64,000 nucleotides of DNA from Chamaelirium japonicum (taxonomy: Eukaryota > Streptophyta > Magnoliopsida > Liliales > Melanthiaceae): assembly GCA_947650365.1 (NCBI GenBank), contig OX393552.1, forward strand, positions 53,618,428 to 53,682,427, written 5' to 3'. The position numbers and the translations under genes were made by a program. Every line of letters begins with the position of its first letter. The stretch's first letter is position 1. Below the pieces are notes generated by a model that worked only from the letters and a program-made list of their open reading frames with translations, ran no database searches and was not told the DNA's origin. Shown one piece after another: positions 1-11,460 of this stretch.

Positions 1-412
1 TCCCAGTGCCCAGGCGCCCCCCTAGTCGAGCGGTGTTTCCAGGGGTAACCCATCTAGACCACCTGGGCAACTGGAAAAAATTTTCTGTATTTTTCAAGGC
101 AGCTTTTATTGGGAAAATGCAGACACTTGGGGATCGTGTTTATGATGGTGATTTAACTTGAGAACTCATGTTTGAATATGCCTTCATGGCAATGGTATTT
201 AGTTATTAGCACACAACCATTTGACAATATTTGAATATTTAATAATCTATCGTCTTGAGCAATTAGAAAATATCATTTTGTATAATGTGCTAAATTTTTG
301 TATGTAAGAAAAACTTATACATGCGCAGGCAGGCGCGCGCACACCCCGCTTGAATGAAGCTTCCCCTAGACAAGCCAAAGCACCTAGGCGCCGCATAGCC
401 ACCTTGACTACA
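1..412. mobile_element. Partial CCTAGGCGCC-terminal repeat element
   Basis: The segment ends CACCTAGGCGCCGCATAGCC followed by ACCTTGACTACA (to 412), the same terminus as the element at 40,320-41,975. CCTAG/GGCGCC text near position 10-60 suggests that the element extends past the left edge. Confidence 0.5.
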
Positions 413-569
413 CTAAAAAATATAGGGATTTTGGTTGCAGAACTATACATAATTCATTATGTGAACACTTGTATATGCCTGCTCTGTATCAAATATCTAC
501 TATAAAAAGAAAAAAAAGCCTTATGATATAAATCAAACAATACCCATTGCTAACCCTATCTTGAGTAAG

Positions 570-604
<35 letters not shown>

Positions 605-607
<3 letters not shown>

Positions 608-881
608 CTCAGATATTGACTGCGAAAGCTTAATGTCAATCAGAAAGAGTATTAAAAGAAGTCATTGTCGGAGCACTCTACCCACCATTGACCCTGAGAG
701 AACAAGCCTATGGAATGATCCAGCAGCTCGTAAACCACCCGAAAAGGAATATTTATTATTTGATTCATATCCTGATATAAGAAGCCCAATGGGGGCAATA
801 CTTGAAATGGAGATCCATAAAGAAACACCTATACTGAGATCGGCTAAAACAAGTCGATATCCAAAAGGAATTACTAAATAA
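605..881 (+). other. Coding-like fragment of unknown identity
   Basis: After an (AT)n tract and CTCAG, a frame of about 90 codons has balanced composition (for example [40 protein letters not shown]) and ends in TAA at 879-881. It looks more protein-like than neighbouring readings and could be a last exon or captured exon. I do not recognise the family and see no matching upstream exon. Confidence 0.25.
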
Positions 882-888
882 CTTAGTA

Positions 889-890
<2 letters not shown>

Positions 891-950
<60 letters not shown>

Positions 951-1094
951 GGCTGCTATGCTGCGGCATGCGGTGCGTGCGGCAGTGCACCGCAGCCGTG
1001 TGATGCACTGCTGCGTGCATCGCATGCACGCAGTGCGTGCATCACACGGCTGCGGTGCGATGCCGCACGCACCGCATGCCGCATTCAAGCAAAT

Positions 1095-1168
<74 letters not shown>
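891..1168. repeat. GC-rich hairpin between two (AT)n tracts
   Basis: (AT)n at 891-947 and 1,098-1,168 enclose a nearly perfect hairpin at 963-1,082: GCGGCATGCGGTGCGTGCGG pairs with CCGCACGCACCGCATGCCGC (1,063-1,082). The stem is about 58 bp with only a few bases of loop. Frames across it are palindrome artefacts. Confidence 0.85.
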
Positions 1169-1170
<2 letters not shown>

Positions 1171-1350
1171 TATGTTGATCATCCTCACAAAAAATCAGCC
1201 CATTCTAAAACCTCTAGGTGTATCAAATGCGCACTTAAAATCAACGGTTTTTTACTGTCAATTTTAACCGTTGATTTGAAGAGCACCCTTTGATGCACCT
1301 AGAGGTTTTAGAATGAGCTGATTTTTTGTGAGGATGATCAATATATCATA
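1169..1350. repeat. Foldback MITE-like palindrome
   Basis: TTGATCATCCTCACAAAAAA (from 1,175) is mirrored by TTTTTTGTGAGGATGATCAA near 1,323-1,342; AACCTCTAGGTG is mirrored by CACCTAGAGGTT. The centre is near 1,258. A further half copy follows at 1,357-1,405. Confidence 0.75.
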
Positions 1351-1453
1351 GACAACATGTCTACAAAAAATCAGCCCATTCTAAAACCTCTAGGTGCCTC
1401 AAAGGGTGCTGGGTTATTAATGGGTCAAAATTTTGATGGGTCATCCGATCCTG

Positions 1454-1527
<74 letters not shown>

Positions 1528-1530
<3 letters not shown>

Positions 1531-1905
1531 GTCAGGATCTGCTGACCAATAATTTTTTGACCCATCATCCTAATCGTTGGATTCGGATTTCAGAATGTGC
1601 TGATTTTTTGTAGAGGTGGTATCTATAGTATATTGATCATCCTCACAAAAAATCAACACATTCTAAAACCTCTAGATGTATCAAACGTGCTATTCAAATC
1701 AACGGTTGAAATTGACGGTCGAAAAAACCTATAACATTTGATGGCCCTAGAGGTTTTAGAATGTGCTATTTTTTGTGACGATGATCAACATACCATAGAT
1801 AGCACCTATGCAAAAAATCAGCACATTATGAAACCCGAATCCAACGATTAGGATGATGGGTCAAAGAATAGGTCAAAATTTCATGGGTCATCCAATCCTG
1901 ATCGA
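1528..1905. repeat. Larger foldback next to (AT)n, same family
   Basis: The left arm from GGGGTCAGGATC with CATCCTAATCGTTGGATTCGG is mirrored by CCGAATCCAACGATTAGGATG on the right (about 1,837-1,857). The inner part again holds the CACAAAAAATCA...CCTCTAGATG core and its mirror. The (AT)n tract at 1,458-1,527 abuts it, and GGGTCAAAATTTTGATGGG-like text also occurs left of that tract. Confidence 0.75.
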
Positions 1906-2177
1906 AATCCTCATCCCCTCTTCGCACATGTGCTTTCCATTAGTCTTAACAACAAACTAAAGTTATGATAATGTTTCTTTTCACCTGAAAAATAAAGCAA
2001 TAAGACAAATAGATACCTAAGAACTATCTACTGTCCATTGAGAAAATTGACCTAATTATGCCATACAAGCTGCCTTTCTTTTAGATGCAAGGGATTAATA
2101 GAATATATTTTCGCAAGGACCAAATTCGATAGTATATATGTCTTCTATAGGTCAAAAGTGTATCTTGTTTATCATCA

Positions 2178-2440
2178 ACCAAGTCTTACTTTAATTAAGA
2201 AAGCTCCACAAAGGACTGACAAGAATTTTCTGACCAAATATCAATCAAGTTCCAAACCTTCTATGATTGGTGCCAAAAATCTAACCAATACAACTTGGCA
2301 AAAGAGGGGCTTTCCAAGAAACCTAAAGGACCAGTTGACAAGTAGGGAGACCCGCTTGTTGGTCATATAGTTTAAGCTCATGCAACCAAGGAACGACCCA
2401 TCGAGGTGCCACTACTAGACTAGGAAAGAATGTTAAAAGC
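2178..2440. repeat. Dispersed repeat, copy 1
   Basis: CCAAGTCTTACTTTAATTAAG, TGACAAGAATTTTCTGACC, CAACTTGGCAAAAGAGGGGC, TTGGTCATATAGTTTAAG and CAACCAAGGAACGACCC appear in the same order as in the SWN intron at 25,590-25,835. Unknown family. Confidence 0.6.
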
Positions 2441-2672
2441 CAATGTAACCAACTTAGGTTTGAATGATGTCAAAAGAGTCTTACAGCTAGCAATCAGGTC
2501 TCGTGCATTTAGAACAAAAAAATCAAGAATACATTAAAAGTCAATAAAACCTGATGACAAGATGTGTAGGTACAAGTATGATGCCGATGTTACACTATGA
2601 CTTAAATAAGGATCCGACCCCTCCGGTTTGACCTAATCAATTTCATATCAGAAACATGAATCACAAAACTCA

Positions 2673-3130
2673 TTTAGCTCCTGTAATTATATCTAAGTAA
2701 CAGAAAATCCATATAATATAAAAAAGGAAAATAGACCTAAAGATGTCCCTGACAAGTGACAATCATGTTTACAATTTACATTTCTGGCACCTGTAGCTTC
2801 TCTATTGAATACTTATGCATCCTGGTAAATACAAATTTCTAGATTATTTTAGAGTATTCATCGAAGTTTAAAATATTGTTAAATACAAATTTCTAGATTA
2901 TTTAGCTCCTGTAATTATATCTAAGTAACAGAAAATCCATATAATATAAAAAAGGAAAATAGACCCAAAGATGACCCTGACAAGTGGCAATCATGTTTAA
3001 GATTTACATTTCCAGCACCTGTAGCTTCTCTATTGAATACTTATGCATCCTGGTAAATCATTCATATTAAAATATTGTTAAATACAAATTTCTAGATTAT
3101 TTTAGAGTATTCATCCAAGTTTTGAGGGAT
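2673..3130 (+). repeat. Tandem duplication, period 228 bp
   Basis: TTTAGCTCCTGTAATTATAT begins at 2,673 and again at 2,901, and the following 200 bases agree closely (AGTAACAGAAAATCCATAT, GCACCTGTAGCTTCTCTATT). The second copy has a small internal rearrangement near 3,060. Confidence 0.9.
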
Positions 3131-4522
3131 ACTCTGTCCAAATCTCTTTCTGTTAAATTTTTGCAAAGAGGAAATACCGGCTTATAAAGAAACCATTATC
3201 AGTGAAACAAGAATATTTGAAAATATAGATCGTAAATGAAGTGTTGTTGCGGTGACAATGCTGATTGCGAGAAGTACTTTACCGTAACATTTAAGGCCAT
3301 ACCATTTTCCTATTAAGGCATACGGTGTCCTCCATCTTGGAGATTTGCACATTCCCACTATTCAATATATTTACCACGATACATGAAACCACCTGAAAGT
3401 GTAATAAGATAATGTATGGGGAATTGGTTTATTCGGTGTTAGTTCGTCGGGGTGTGTGTGTGTATCTGTGCGTGAGTTTTTGGGAGGGAGGGGGAGGGGG
3501 AGGGGGCTAGCCATGTTACTGAATTTTTGGATGGTGGTAAATCTATAACTCATCACTGAGGTTAAGGTTTTGAGGTAAAATCATAACCTAGCACTGAGGT
3601 AAAACCTTTTAATGGGAGGTAAAAATGCATTTTTTTTTCAAAAAAAGAATAAGACATAATTTAAGTAACTTATTCTTTTTTATTGCTGGACTATTAAGTA
3701 ATTTCTTCACAAAAAAATATTTAGAAAAAACTATAAAATTCCAACTTGCACGGTATAACTTCAGCTGCTCCACCGTCGATCCTCTCCTGACGCCCTCTTC
3801 CTCCACCTCTCTGCCCAGATTCCTTCTTCAGCCCCATTTTTTCTTAATCGCTAACCTGAATCCCAAATCACATGACCCCAATTCCTGTTCCCATAATTTT
3901 AGTTGTAATCCTTCATCAATTTCCCCCTATTATCTTCATTTCCCCTTGTTCTCTTCCCAGACTTGCTCTAATCGGATCCCATTTTGCTAATCCCTACACC
4001 AGATCGAAGAAATCCTAATTCCAGAAAGTCTCCTTTCCCTTCCCCTTCCCCATTTTCCTCTTATTTTTATCCCAATCATTTAATTAACATGTTCTTGGCC
4101 ATGCTAGTACTGTCTTGCTGAATCTATTATCTCTACAATGTGTTTTTTTATCAAGTTTTTGTAGAAAAATCCATGCGTAGAAATATATATTAGATTTTCA
4201 TTCTATCTCCATTTTGTCTTTAATATTTACATTGTTTATTCTGAGTTTTAAGTTCTTTTCATATATGGTGGATGCGTTTTAGTTCTGTATTTGTCTGCTG
4301 GTGGATGGGTATACTTATTTTATAGGAAAGTATGCAATTATTGAAGACCGATTTCTTATTTGCAATGTGAATGTTACTAGAAGCTTGGTATTAAGGATTC
4401 CCATATTGAAATCCATCGATGACCTTCCACCCTTTCCGAGAAGTAAAAGAATATTGAACATGGAGTTTTTACATGGAACCCCTTTGCTAATTAATTATTC
4501 AAGACCGATTTATATTATATTA
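3131..4522. other. No recognised feature
   Basis: AT-rich to pyrimidine-rich sequence (3,770-4,070 is C/T-rich) with short open frames but no domain, terminal repeats or splice-consistent exons that I can recognise. Confidence 0.6.
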
Positions 4523-4764
4523 TCTATACTACTCTTGTAAAGATGAGGCCTTCGGTGCCACATGACAGCCTCTCCATTCCTCTACTCTCTCTCGTCTCTT
4601 TCTCCCCCTTTTAAATTTCTTTTATAATTAAACATATCCCCCCCTCTCTCTCTCTCTGTCTCTCCACACAATAGGGATGCGATGTCAGATGTGCGATCTG
4701 ATTGAAGCAGCAGCGTAATCGTTCGTGCATTGCACATGAATGACATGATTAGCGCTACTGCTAG
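4523..4764 (+). mobile_element. Short Helitron-like element (candidate)
   Basis: Starts TCTATACTACTCTTGTAAAG preceded by A, a very typical plant Helitron 5' end, and ends ACTGCTAG followed by T (4,761-4,765). A weak GTGC-ATT-GCAC hairpin lies about 25 bases before the end, farther than the usual 10-12. Non-coding, 242 bp. Confidence 0.4.
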
Positions 4765-4973
4765 TACATAAATAAAGTGTAACAAGCTAAGCATCTTGTG
4801 ATAATAAACTTTCAAGTTAGTCTAGAGGGGCTTATAACTCAAAATGTGTCCGTCTCCAAGTAATAGTTCGGTTGGTAAGACATGAAATCTTTGGCCTTGG
4901 TCAAGTCTTCGATGTGTAGTAGCGGGCCTCCCTATTATCTTTAGGGGCCGTCTGGTTGTCTGTAAGTTTAGAG

Positions 4974-5580
4974 AAGTGTGATAACTGTCAAAAGTGCAAT
5001 TCGGTGAATTGCCAGTTTCGGAACCGAAATACCAGTTTTTTTGTTTGGTTCCAGGGAACTACTAGTTCACCAAATTACAGTTCTAGTAGTTCTGGAATTT
5101 GTTTAGTCGTATTGTACTACACATAAGTGTCTTTTAATGCTACTTATGGTATTTGCTTCATTGCTGGGTTTTAACTCAACTACACTAATAAAGTTTTAGA
5201 TTTTTAGCGGGTAATTAATAGGCCCAGGGGTATAATGATTATTATCCCTTAAACTAACTATAATCCTATAGGTGTTAAGAATTAGGTCAAGGTTTGAGGG
5301 AGGTATGGGTCCCAACTGCCAGTCGAATAGGGATGCACCACGCCTCGTGCCTCCCCCTACTCCTTAATGCATGTGGAAACCCAACAAGGAAAGTGTGAGA
5401 ATTGGTAGATGTGCAGTTCGGTGAGCTACCAGTTTCGAGACCGAAATGCCAGATATTTTTTTGGTTCTAGAGAACTGGAGGTTCACCAAACTCCAGCTAT
5501 AACATTTATGAAATTTTCTAGCCGTATTGTATTGCACATGTTTTTTATAGTTTTATGTCACTTCTAATGTTTGTTTCACT
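4974..5580 (+). repeat. Two direct repeats of about 190 bp
   Basis: Copy 1 is 4,974-5,163 and copy 2 is 5,391-5,580. Both run AAGTGTGA...GTGCA(A/G)TTCGGTGA...CCAGTTTCG..ACCGAAAT.CCAG...TTGGTTC, then TTCACCAAA and CGTATTGTA(C/T)T.CACAT. They frame about 230 bp and could be remnants of terminal direct repeats or a segmental duplication. Confidence 0.75.
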
Positions 5581-5589
5581 TTAATTATT

Positions 5590-7264
5590 TTAGTTCGGTC
5601 ACCCCTGAAGTGGCATGTGAGGTTACCCCCCCAAGTGAGTGGACTTATTATTTTTGTTCCCTCATATCACCGTTTAATGCAAATTTTTTCTATTGTATTT
5701 CTTTTTTCCTAAGTGAGACTAAACATGTTGAATTCACCTATGTGTCTGGATAGAATTTGATAAATTATTTTAGAGTTAAACCCATATTATATATAACATA
5801 CACAGGGCGAGTGAAATAATCGGCTATTGAGTTTTGAGCATGGGTATTGAGGTATCTATACTCATACTCGAAATTGGACAAAGTTTTTTATACCTAGAAT
5901 CTAACTAAATTGGGCCCAATATATGCCAAGTTGTGGTGGTGAGTCACATTCAGTTGTCCAGTGCAGGCGATCAAATTGGGATAGTGACGAGGGAAATGGT
6001 GACGAATGGTGGATATGAGCGGGTGGCACTTGGTCAACAACAGTTGAGGCATAAGATGATCGAATGCCGTGTTCAAATGCCTTATGACAAAAGGCTGTGA
6101 CGTCGACGGTGGGTAAATGCCCAACGGTAGTGGATGGCGGAGATGGGCAAGCAACTGACGATGACCAAAACATGCATCATCATTGACGGGCTAAATGGAC
6201 AAAGGTGATGGGCGAAAGACATTGACAATGGAAGGTCACGGTCGTCCGACGACGAATTACATGCAACAATGGTGGACGACGGGCTATAGGCAACGATGTC
6301 AAACGACGAAGATAGGGAGGGTGGTGACCATTGAACGGTTGGCAACAACGGACGGGCGACCAATGTCAATGGACTGGGGGGGGTGGGTGACACACCGACA
6401 ACATCGACAAGCCAGTGGTCGGCAATGGGCTGGGGTGGCAGCAATGACCGACAATTATAGAGAGAAGATACTATATTATATGGCCTAACATATGGTGTTG
6501 AAAGATAATATTATATAACGAGAATATTGTATATAGAGAATGAATTGGGGAGAGGAAATAGTGTAGATGAAAATGTAGAGGTAGAAGACGACGACATCGA
6601 ATGGTGATCGATGGATGGCAAACGATGGATCACGGATGTTGAATGGGGGATTAGAACATTGAACAATGAAGATGGATAGTATTATAGAGAAAATATTGTA
6701 CAGTGAAAATGATATGTAGAGAAAATTGTTGTAGAAATAAAAAAAATATTGTAGATGGAGAAAATAATAAAAGAATGTTAAAATAAGATATATTATATAG
6801 ATGGAGTATATTATACAGGGGGAATATTATAGGGAGAGAAAATCTGTAGAGCATTGTAGAGCAAGTCTATAATATTTGTTGTGGAGAGAATATTATAAAT
6901 TGCTATAAAGAGAAAATGTTGCAGAATGAGAAATGATGGAAAAAAAGAATGTCATAGATAAAAATATTTTAGAGATAACTTTTAACAAAAAATGTGTTAT
7001 ATAGAGATATACTAGGGTGCTAGGCAAGTGCGTTGTACGTTCAACAGTTGCTAATCTATGGACCCTTTACCCGTACACAAATTACAAAGTCATTTTAATA
7101 TAGGGTATGGACAAATGAAATAATGATAGGGGCATAGGGGTATATTTGTAATTTTTGTAGGGCCACAATGGAAAGTGTAAGAAAGCAACACTTCCTTCCT
7201 TGCTTTTGTTTTAATGACATATGATCCAAATATGGGATATATGTACATTATATATATGTCAAAC
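5590..7264. repeat. Degenerate region with AGAGAATATTGTAGAG minisatellite
   Basis: 5,590-6,460 shows no gene (open frames come from GACGG/TGGCG-rich text). 6,460-6,990 consists of imperfect repeats of AGAGAATATTGTAGAGA and variants. The same motif returns at 9,060-9,370 and briefly at 9,553. Confidence 0.6.
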
Positions 7265-8690
7265 TGAATTTTATAGTATACACAAGTTAGAGGGGCAATC
7301 AGGTTTCAGATATGAGTATTGAGGTACTCATACAAGCCATACCCATACCCGAAAGTTAATGGGGTAGAGTTTCTATACCCATACCATACTCAAACCTTGT
7401 ATATCTGTACCCATACTCTATGCTATCAAAGTCGGGACTAGTCGGCGACTAGTCCCTGGGCGGCATTCTGCCGACCGATTAATTTCGATTCCGTCATTGC
7501 TGGGCGGAATCCCGACTAGTCCCCGACTAGACCCGACTAGCCCGACTAGTCCCCGACTAACGACTAGTCCCCAGGCAGCATTTTGCAAGCAATTTTTTTT
7601 TTGAAAGGAATCTTTGCAAGCAATTTTGTTTGGATTTTTTTACATTGGCTCAAAGTCTTGAGTCGCAAGACTCACAACTATGGCTCTTTCATGTAATCAT
7701 CTGTTGAGCACCTGAGAATCTCAGATAAAAACATAGACAAATAATTAGTTTATTTGTTGATATCCATATAACCCTATAATCAAAATTGGGGTTGTTCACT
7801 GATTAAACATCATCAAACAAATATTGTGATGAATTCTTAGTTTTGAGTCTTTTGACATGAGCATGAAGCCAATACAATTGTGTTATGTTAGACTGTTACT
7901 TATGTATTTATACCCATGCTGTGAAGTGTGAAGGTATGTATTGTTATTAACTGACTAATATCATATACTTATTGACATTTATGCTAGTTCATATATCATA
8001 TATGTTTAGGGAGGGGGGGAGGGGTTAGAATAAGTTTTGGTCGACTAGTCCCGAATTAGTCCCGACTAGTCCTAGTCGGCCCTTGGCCGACTAGGGCCGA
8101 CTACCGACTTTGACTGCATAGCCCATACTTGTACCCGATCTTTTGGATCGGGGTCGAGTCAGGTCACAAGTTAGAGGGGGCAATCGGGTTTCGGGTTTTG
8201 GGTATGGCCTTATGGATATTGAGGTACCCATACCCAAAAGTTAATCAGGTAGAGTTCTTATACGGTTATATCCATACCCTACCCAAACCTTGGGATTTCA
8301 GGTATGGATATTGAGGTACCTGAAAGTTAATCAAGTAGAGTTCCTATACCCATACCCTACCCGGTAGAGTTAATATACCCATACCATACCCAAACCTTGT
8401 AAATTTGTACCCATACCTGTACCTGATGTTTTGGGTCTAGGTCAGGATCGGGGTTTGGTCACAAGTTAGAGGGGCAACTGGATTTTGGCCCTCTTGGGTT
8501 TCACGTATGATTATTGAGGTACTCATACCCATACTTAAAAGTTAATCAGGTAGACTTCCTATGCCCATACCCAACCCAAACCTTTGGGTTTTGGGTATGG
8601 GGATTGAGGTACCCATACCCATACCCAAAAGTTAATTGGGTAGAATTCCTATACCCATCCCTACCCACACCTTGTCAAACCCTTGGTGTT
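7265..8690 (+). repeat. Degenerate tandem repeat of TACCCATACCC units
   Basis: Units of about 100 bp of the form GGTATTGAGGTACCCATACC...AAAGTTAATCGGGTAGAGTTCCTATACCC recur at 7,310-7,417 and 8,130-8,690, interrupted by a hAT element. A degenerate unit lies at 5,835-5,895. Open frames here repeat peptides such as RYPYPKVN and are artefacts. Confidence 0.8.
7418..8121 (+). mobile_element. hAT-type non-autonomous element, GACTAGTC family, copy A
   Basis: 704 bp, from CTATGCTATCAAAGTCGG to CGACTTTGACTGCATAG. Perfect TSD CCCATACT at 7410-7417 and 8122-8129. Both ends carry clusters of GACTAGTCCC/GGGACTAGTC. The middle is AT-rich with no coding frame. It inserted into the TACCCATACCC array. Confidence 0.94.
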
Positions 8691-9059
8691 GTTTTAAGGG
8701 CATAGGTATAGTGGATAAAGAGCAAGGCAAAATGGAAAACCAAAAGTAGGATGATAGGATGAAAGAAAGTGAATGATCAAAAGTGGAACCCATATTACCC
8801 GTATAGACCTTGGTTTTAAATAAGAATCAATGGATTAGTGGCAAAAGGGTAAAATCCTTGGATGGTATTTGTAATTTTTGTAAGGATAAAATGGGAAGGG
8901 CAAGAATGCCATATTACGGTCCTAGCCTTTGTTTTTTTGTCATGACATAAGATTCAACATCGGGGTTATACGTATAATGGATAAAGAGAAGGGCAAAATG
9001 GAAAAACAGAAAAAATGATGGAAGGAATGAAGGATGCAAAAGTGGCAATTGATTGGGGG

Positions 9060-9370
9060 AGTATGGATATTGTAGAGAGAATGTGCTAGAGAGAATATTA
9101 TAGAGGACAAAAATATTGTAAAGAGAGAATGCATTAAATAGATAATATATACTAGAGAGTTGAGAAAATGACATCGAGAATATTGCAGAAATTAAGAACG
9201 GTGAACGACGATCGATTTATGGTGAACGACGATTGACGAACGACGTAGTACGAACAATAATTGACGAAGGCACAATGAGAGAACTGTCAAAATACAATGA
9301 TTGTAAACACAAAAAATGTCGGAGAGAATGTTATAATAGACAATTGTAGAGAGAAGATATGTTGCACCAA
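9060..9370. repeat. AGAGAATATTGTAGAG-type minisatellite, second block
   Basis: Repeats such as ATTGTAGAGAGAATGTGCTA and ATATTGTAAAGAGAGAATGC resemble 6,460-6,990; also CGAACGACGATTGACGAACG-like repeats at 9,200-9,260. Confidence 0.55.
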
Positions 9371-9783
9371 AAAATATTATCAGCATGTATTTTGGAGATT
9401 AGTTAGTGTTTTGAATAGTAGTTTAAAAATAACCTGCATAACGTATAATCTAATAATCTTTACCTAACGGGACACGTGGATTTATACACTAAAAACCATG
9501 CAAATATATGATATATCACAATTTGTTCAGTATGACTAGTCGGAAATATAGCCTGTAAAGAGAAAATATTGAAGTGTGAAGCTATTCAGGGAGACTCTAA
9601 TAGCCTCTTCCAATCATAGTAACAAAGTTCGATGTTTTTTTTTAAAACGTGACTTAATAGGCAACCGATTTGTTACCTTTTTTTTTATTTATTGATTTTG
9701 CAGGTTACCAAATTCGCCTTTTTTTTGTCGTTTTTATTGAAAAAAAGTTTAAAAAACGCGTTTTTTTATCGAACTTTGCAACT

Positions 9784-9920
9784 GTATCAATGATGAGTCC
9801 GATGACATTGAAATTCAACTTTCTTCCAATGACGAGTCTAATGACATTAAATTCATAGAGGATGAAGAGAATGATGCAAGTTTGGCATTGGATGCATTCG
9901 ACAACACGATGGATGCTTAG
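9784..9920 (+). pseudogene. Acidic C-terminal coding-like tail, possibly of a hAT transposase
   Basis: The frame NDESDDIEIQLSSNDESNDI...FIEDEENDASLALDAFDNTM with a stop after DA is strongly acidic and ends like the tails after the dimerisation domain of some plant hAT transposases. No dimerisation motif is visible upstream. Only 180 bp from copy B. Confidence 0.25.
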
Positions 9921-10096
9921 TTTTTAGTTTCTATTCTATTTTGATTAGTGACTATTGGACAATGGACATCTTAAGTTTTATAATAGTTTCTTTTGGGATG
10001 TCGTTATCAACTTATCATGATGTTCGTAACTTAGTATGCTACTTTGTCGGGTTGTTGTTTTGTTGGTTATTTGCATTTGCATAGTTGCATGATTAG

Positions 10097-10799
10097 CTAT
10101 GCAGTCAAAGTCGGTAGTCGGCCAAGGGCCGATTAGGACTAGTCGGGACTAATTCAGGACTAGTCGGCCAAAACTTATTCTAACCCCTCCCCCCCTCCCT
10201 AAACATAAATGATATATGAACTAGCATAAATGTCAATAAGTATATGATATTAGTCGGTTAATAACAATACATACCTTCACACTTCACAGCATGGGTATAA
10301 ATACATAAGTAACAGTCTAACAGAACATAGTTGTATTAGCTTCATGCCCATGTCAAAAGACTCAGAACTAAGAATTCATCACAATATTTGTTTGATGATG
10401 TTTAATCAGTGAACAACCCCAATTTTGATTATAGGGTTATATGGATATCAACAAATAAACTAATTATTTGTCTATGTTTTTATCTGAGATTCTCAGATGC
10501 TCTACAGATGATTATAGGGAAGAGCCATAGTTGTGAGTCTTGCAACTCAAGACTTTGAGCCAATGTAAAAAAATCTAAACAAAATTGCTTGCAAAGACTC
10601 CTTTCAAAAAAATAATTTGCTTGCAGAATGCTGCCTGGGGACTAGTCGACAGTCGTTAGTCGGGGACTAGTCAGGTCTAGTCGGGACTAGTCGGGATTCC
10701 GCCCAGCAATGACGAAATCGAAATTAATCGGTCGGCAAAATGCCGCCCAGGGACTAGTCTGGGACTAGTCGCCGACTAGTCCCGACTTTGATAGCATAG
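10097..10799 (-). mobile_element. hAT-type non-autonomous element, GACTAGTC family, copy B
   Basis: 703 bp, inverted relative to copy A: from CTATGCAGTCAAAGTCGG to CCCGACTTTGATAGCATAG. Perfect TSD ATGATTAG at 10089-10096 and 10800-10807. The interior matches copy A almost base for base in reverse, suggesting recent activity of the family. Confidence 0.95.
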
Positions 10800-10807
10800 A
10801 TGATTAG

Positions 10808-11460
10808 CTTAATTGATATGTTCTTGACTTATCATCTTATAAGTCGTGTTAAAAATATCTTAGTTGTTTAAATGTAGGCTAAAAGCTTGACTTTTGAAGG
10901 CCCCAAACGTATCGATTTTTTCCAAATTCACCATCACCAATTAAAACCCGAACTCGTTTTTTTCCCCCGACTTTTATCCCTTTTTTTTTCAAACTTTTCG
11001 ATTTTGCCAAACTTTCCTGAGTTTTACCCTTGTTGACTTTTTGCCAAACCCGAACTTGGTGACTATGCTTCCAATCGACGAGAAGGTCTTCGCACTGAGG
11101 TTCGTGATCGTGATTGCTGAAGGCTTGTAAAGGAAGCTAGAAGATCAACTGTAAGGCCCGTGAGTACATCACTTCCACTAGAATAAGGTATCATAGACAC
11201 TATCTTCACACAAAAATAATGAAGTTAATAAGGCCTACATCATAGATACACTCTATCTCCACACAATTTTTTAGGGGTTATTAGCTTAAGACCCTTTAAC
11301 TACCCCTGTATTACTATAAACCCTTGGCCTAAGATCATTGAGCCTTAAGCCCCATGTGAATTTATTTTTTTTAATGTCCATTTTACCTCTCTAGTAATAA
11401 TGGCTATATAGTGTCTGCTATAGGATTTTGGTAATAGTGCTTATAGCGTACCCGCTTCAG
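10808..11460. other. No recognised feature
   Basis: T-rich and mixed unique-looking sequence; no ORF with domain content, no terminal repeats. Confidence 0.6.

Noticed and set aside
561..1545. Open frames made of alternating Tyr-Ile residues
   Set aside because: They are translations of (AT)n microsatellites and their flanks; the same occurs at 28.4-29.1 kb and 36.9 kb.
7010..7040. Helitron 3' end on the minus strand (CTAGT next to a GTGCGTTG-like hairpin)
   Set aside because: The hairpin is poor and no matching TC-type start was found to the right.
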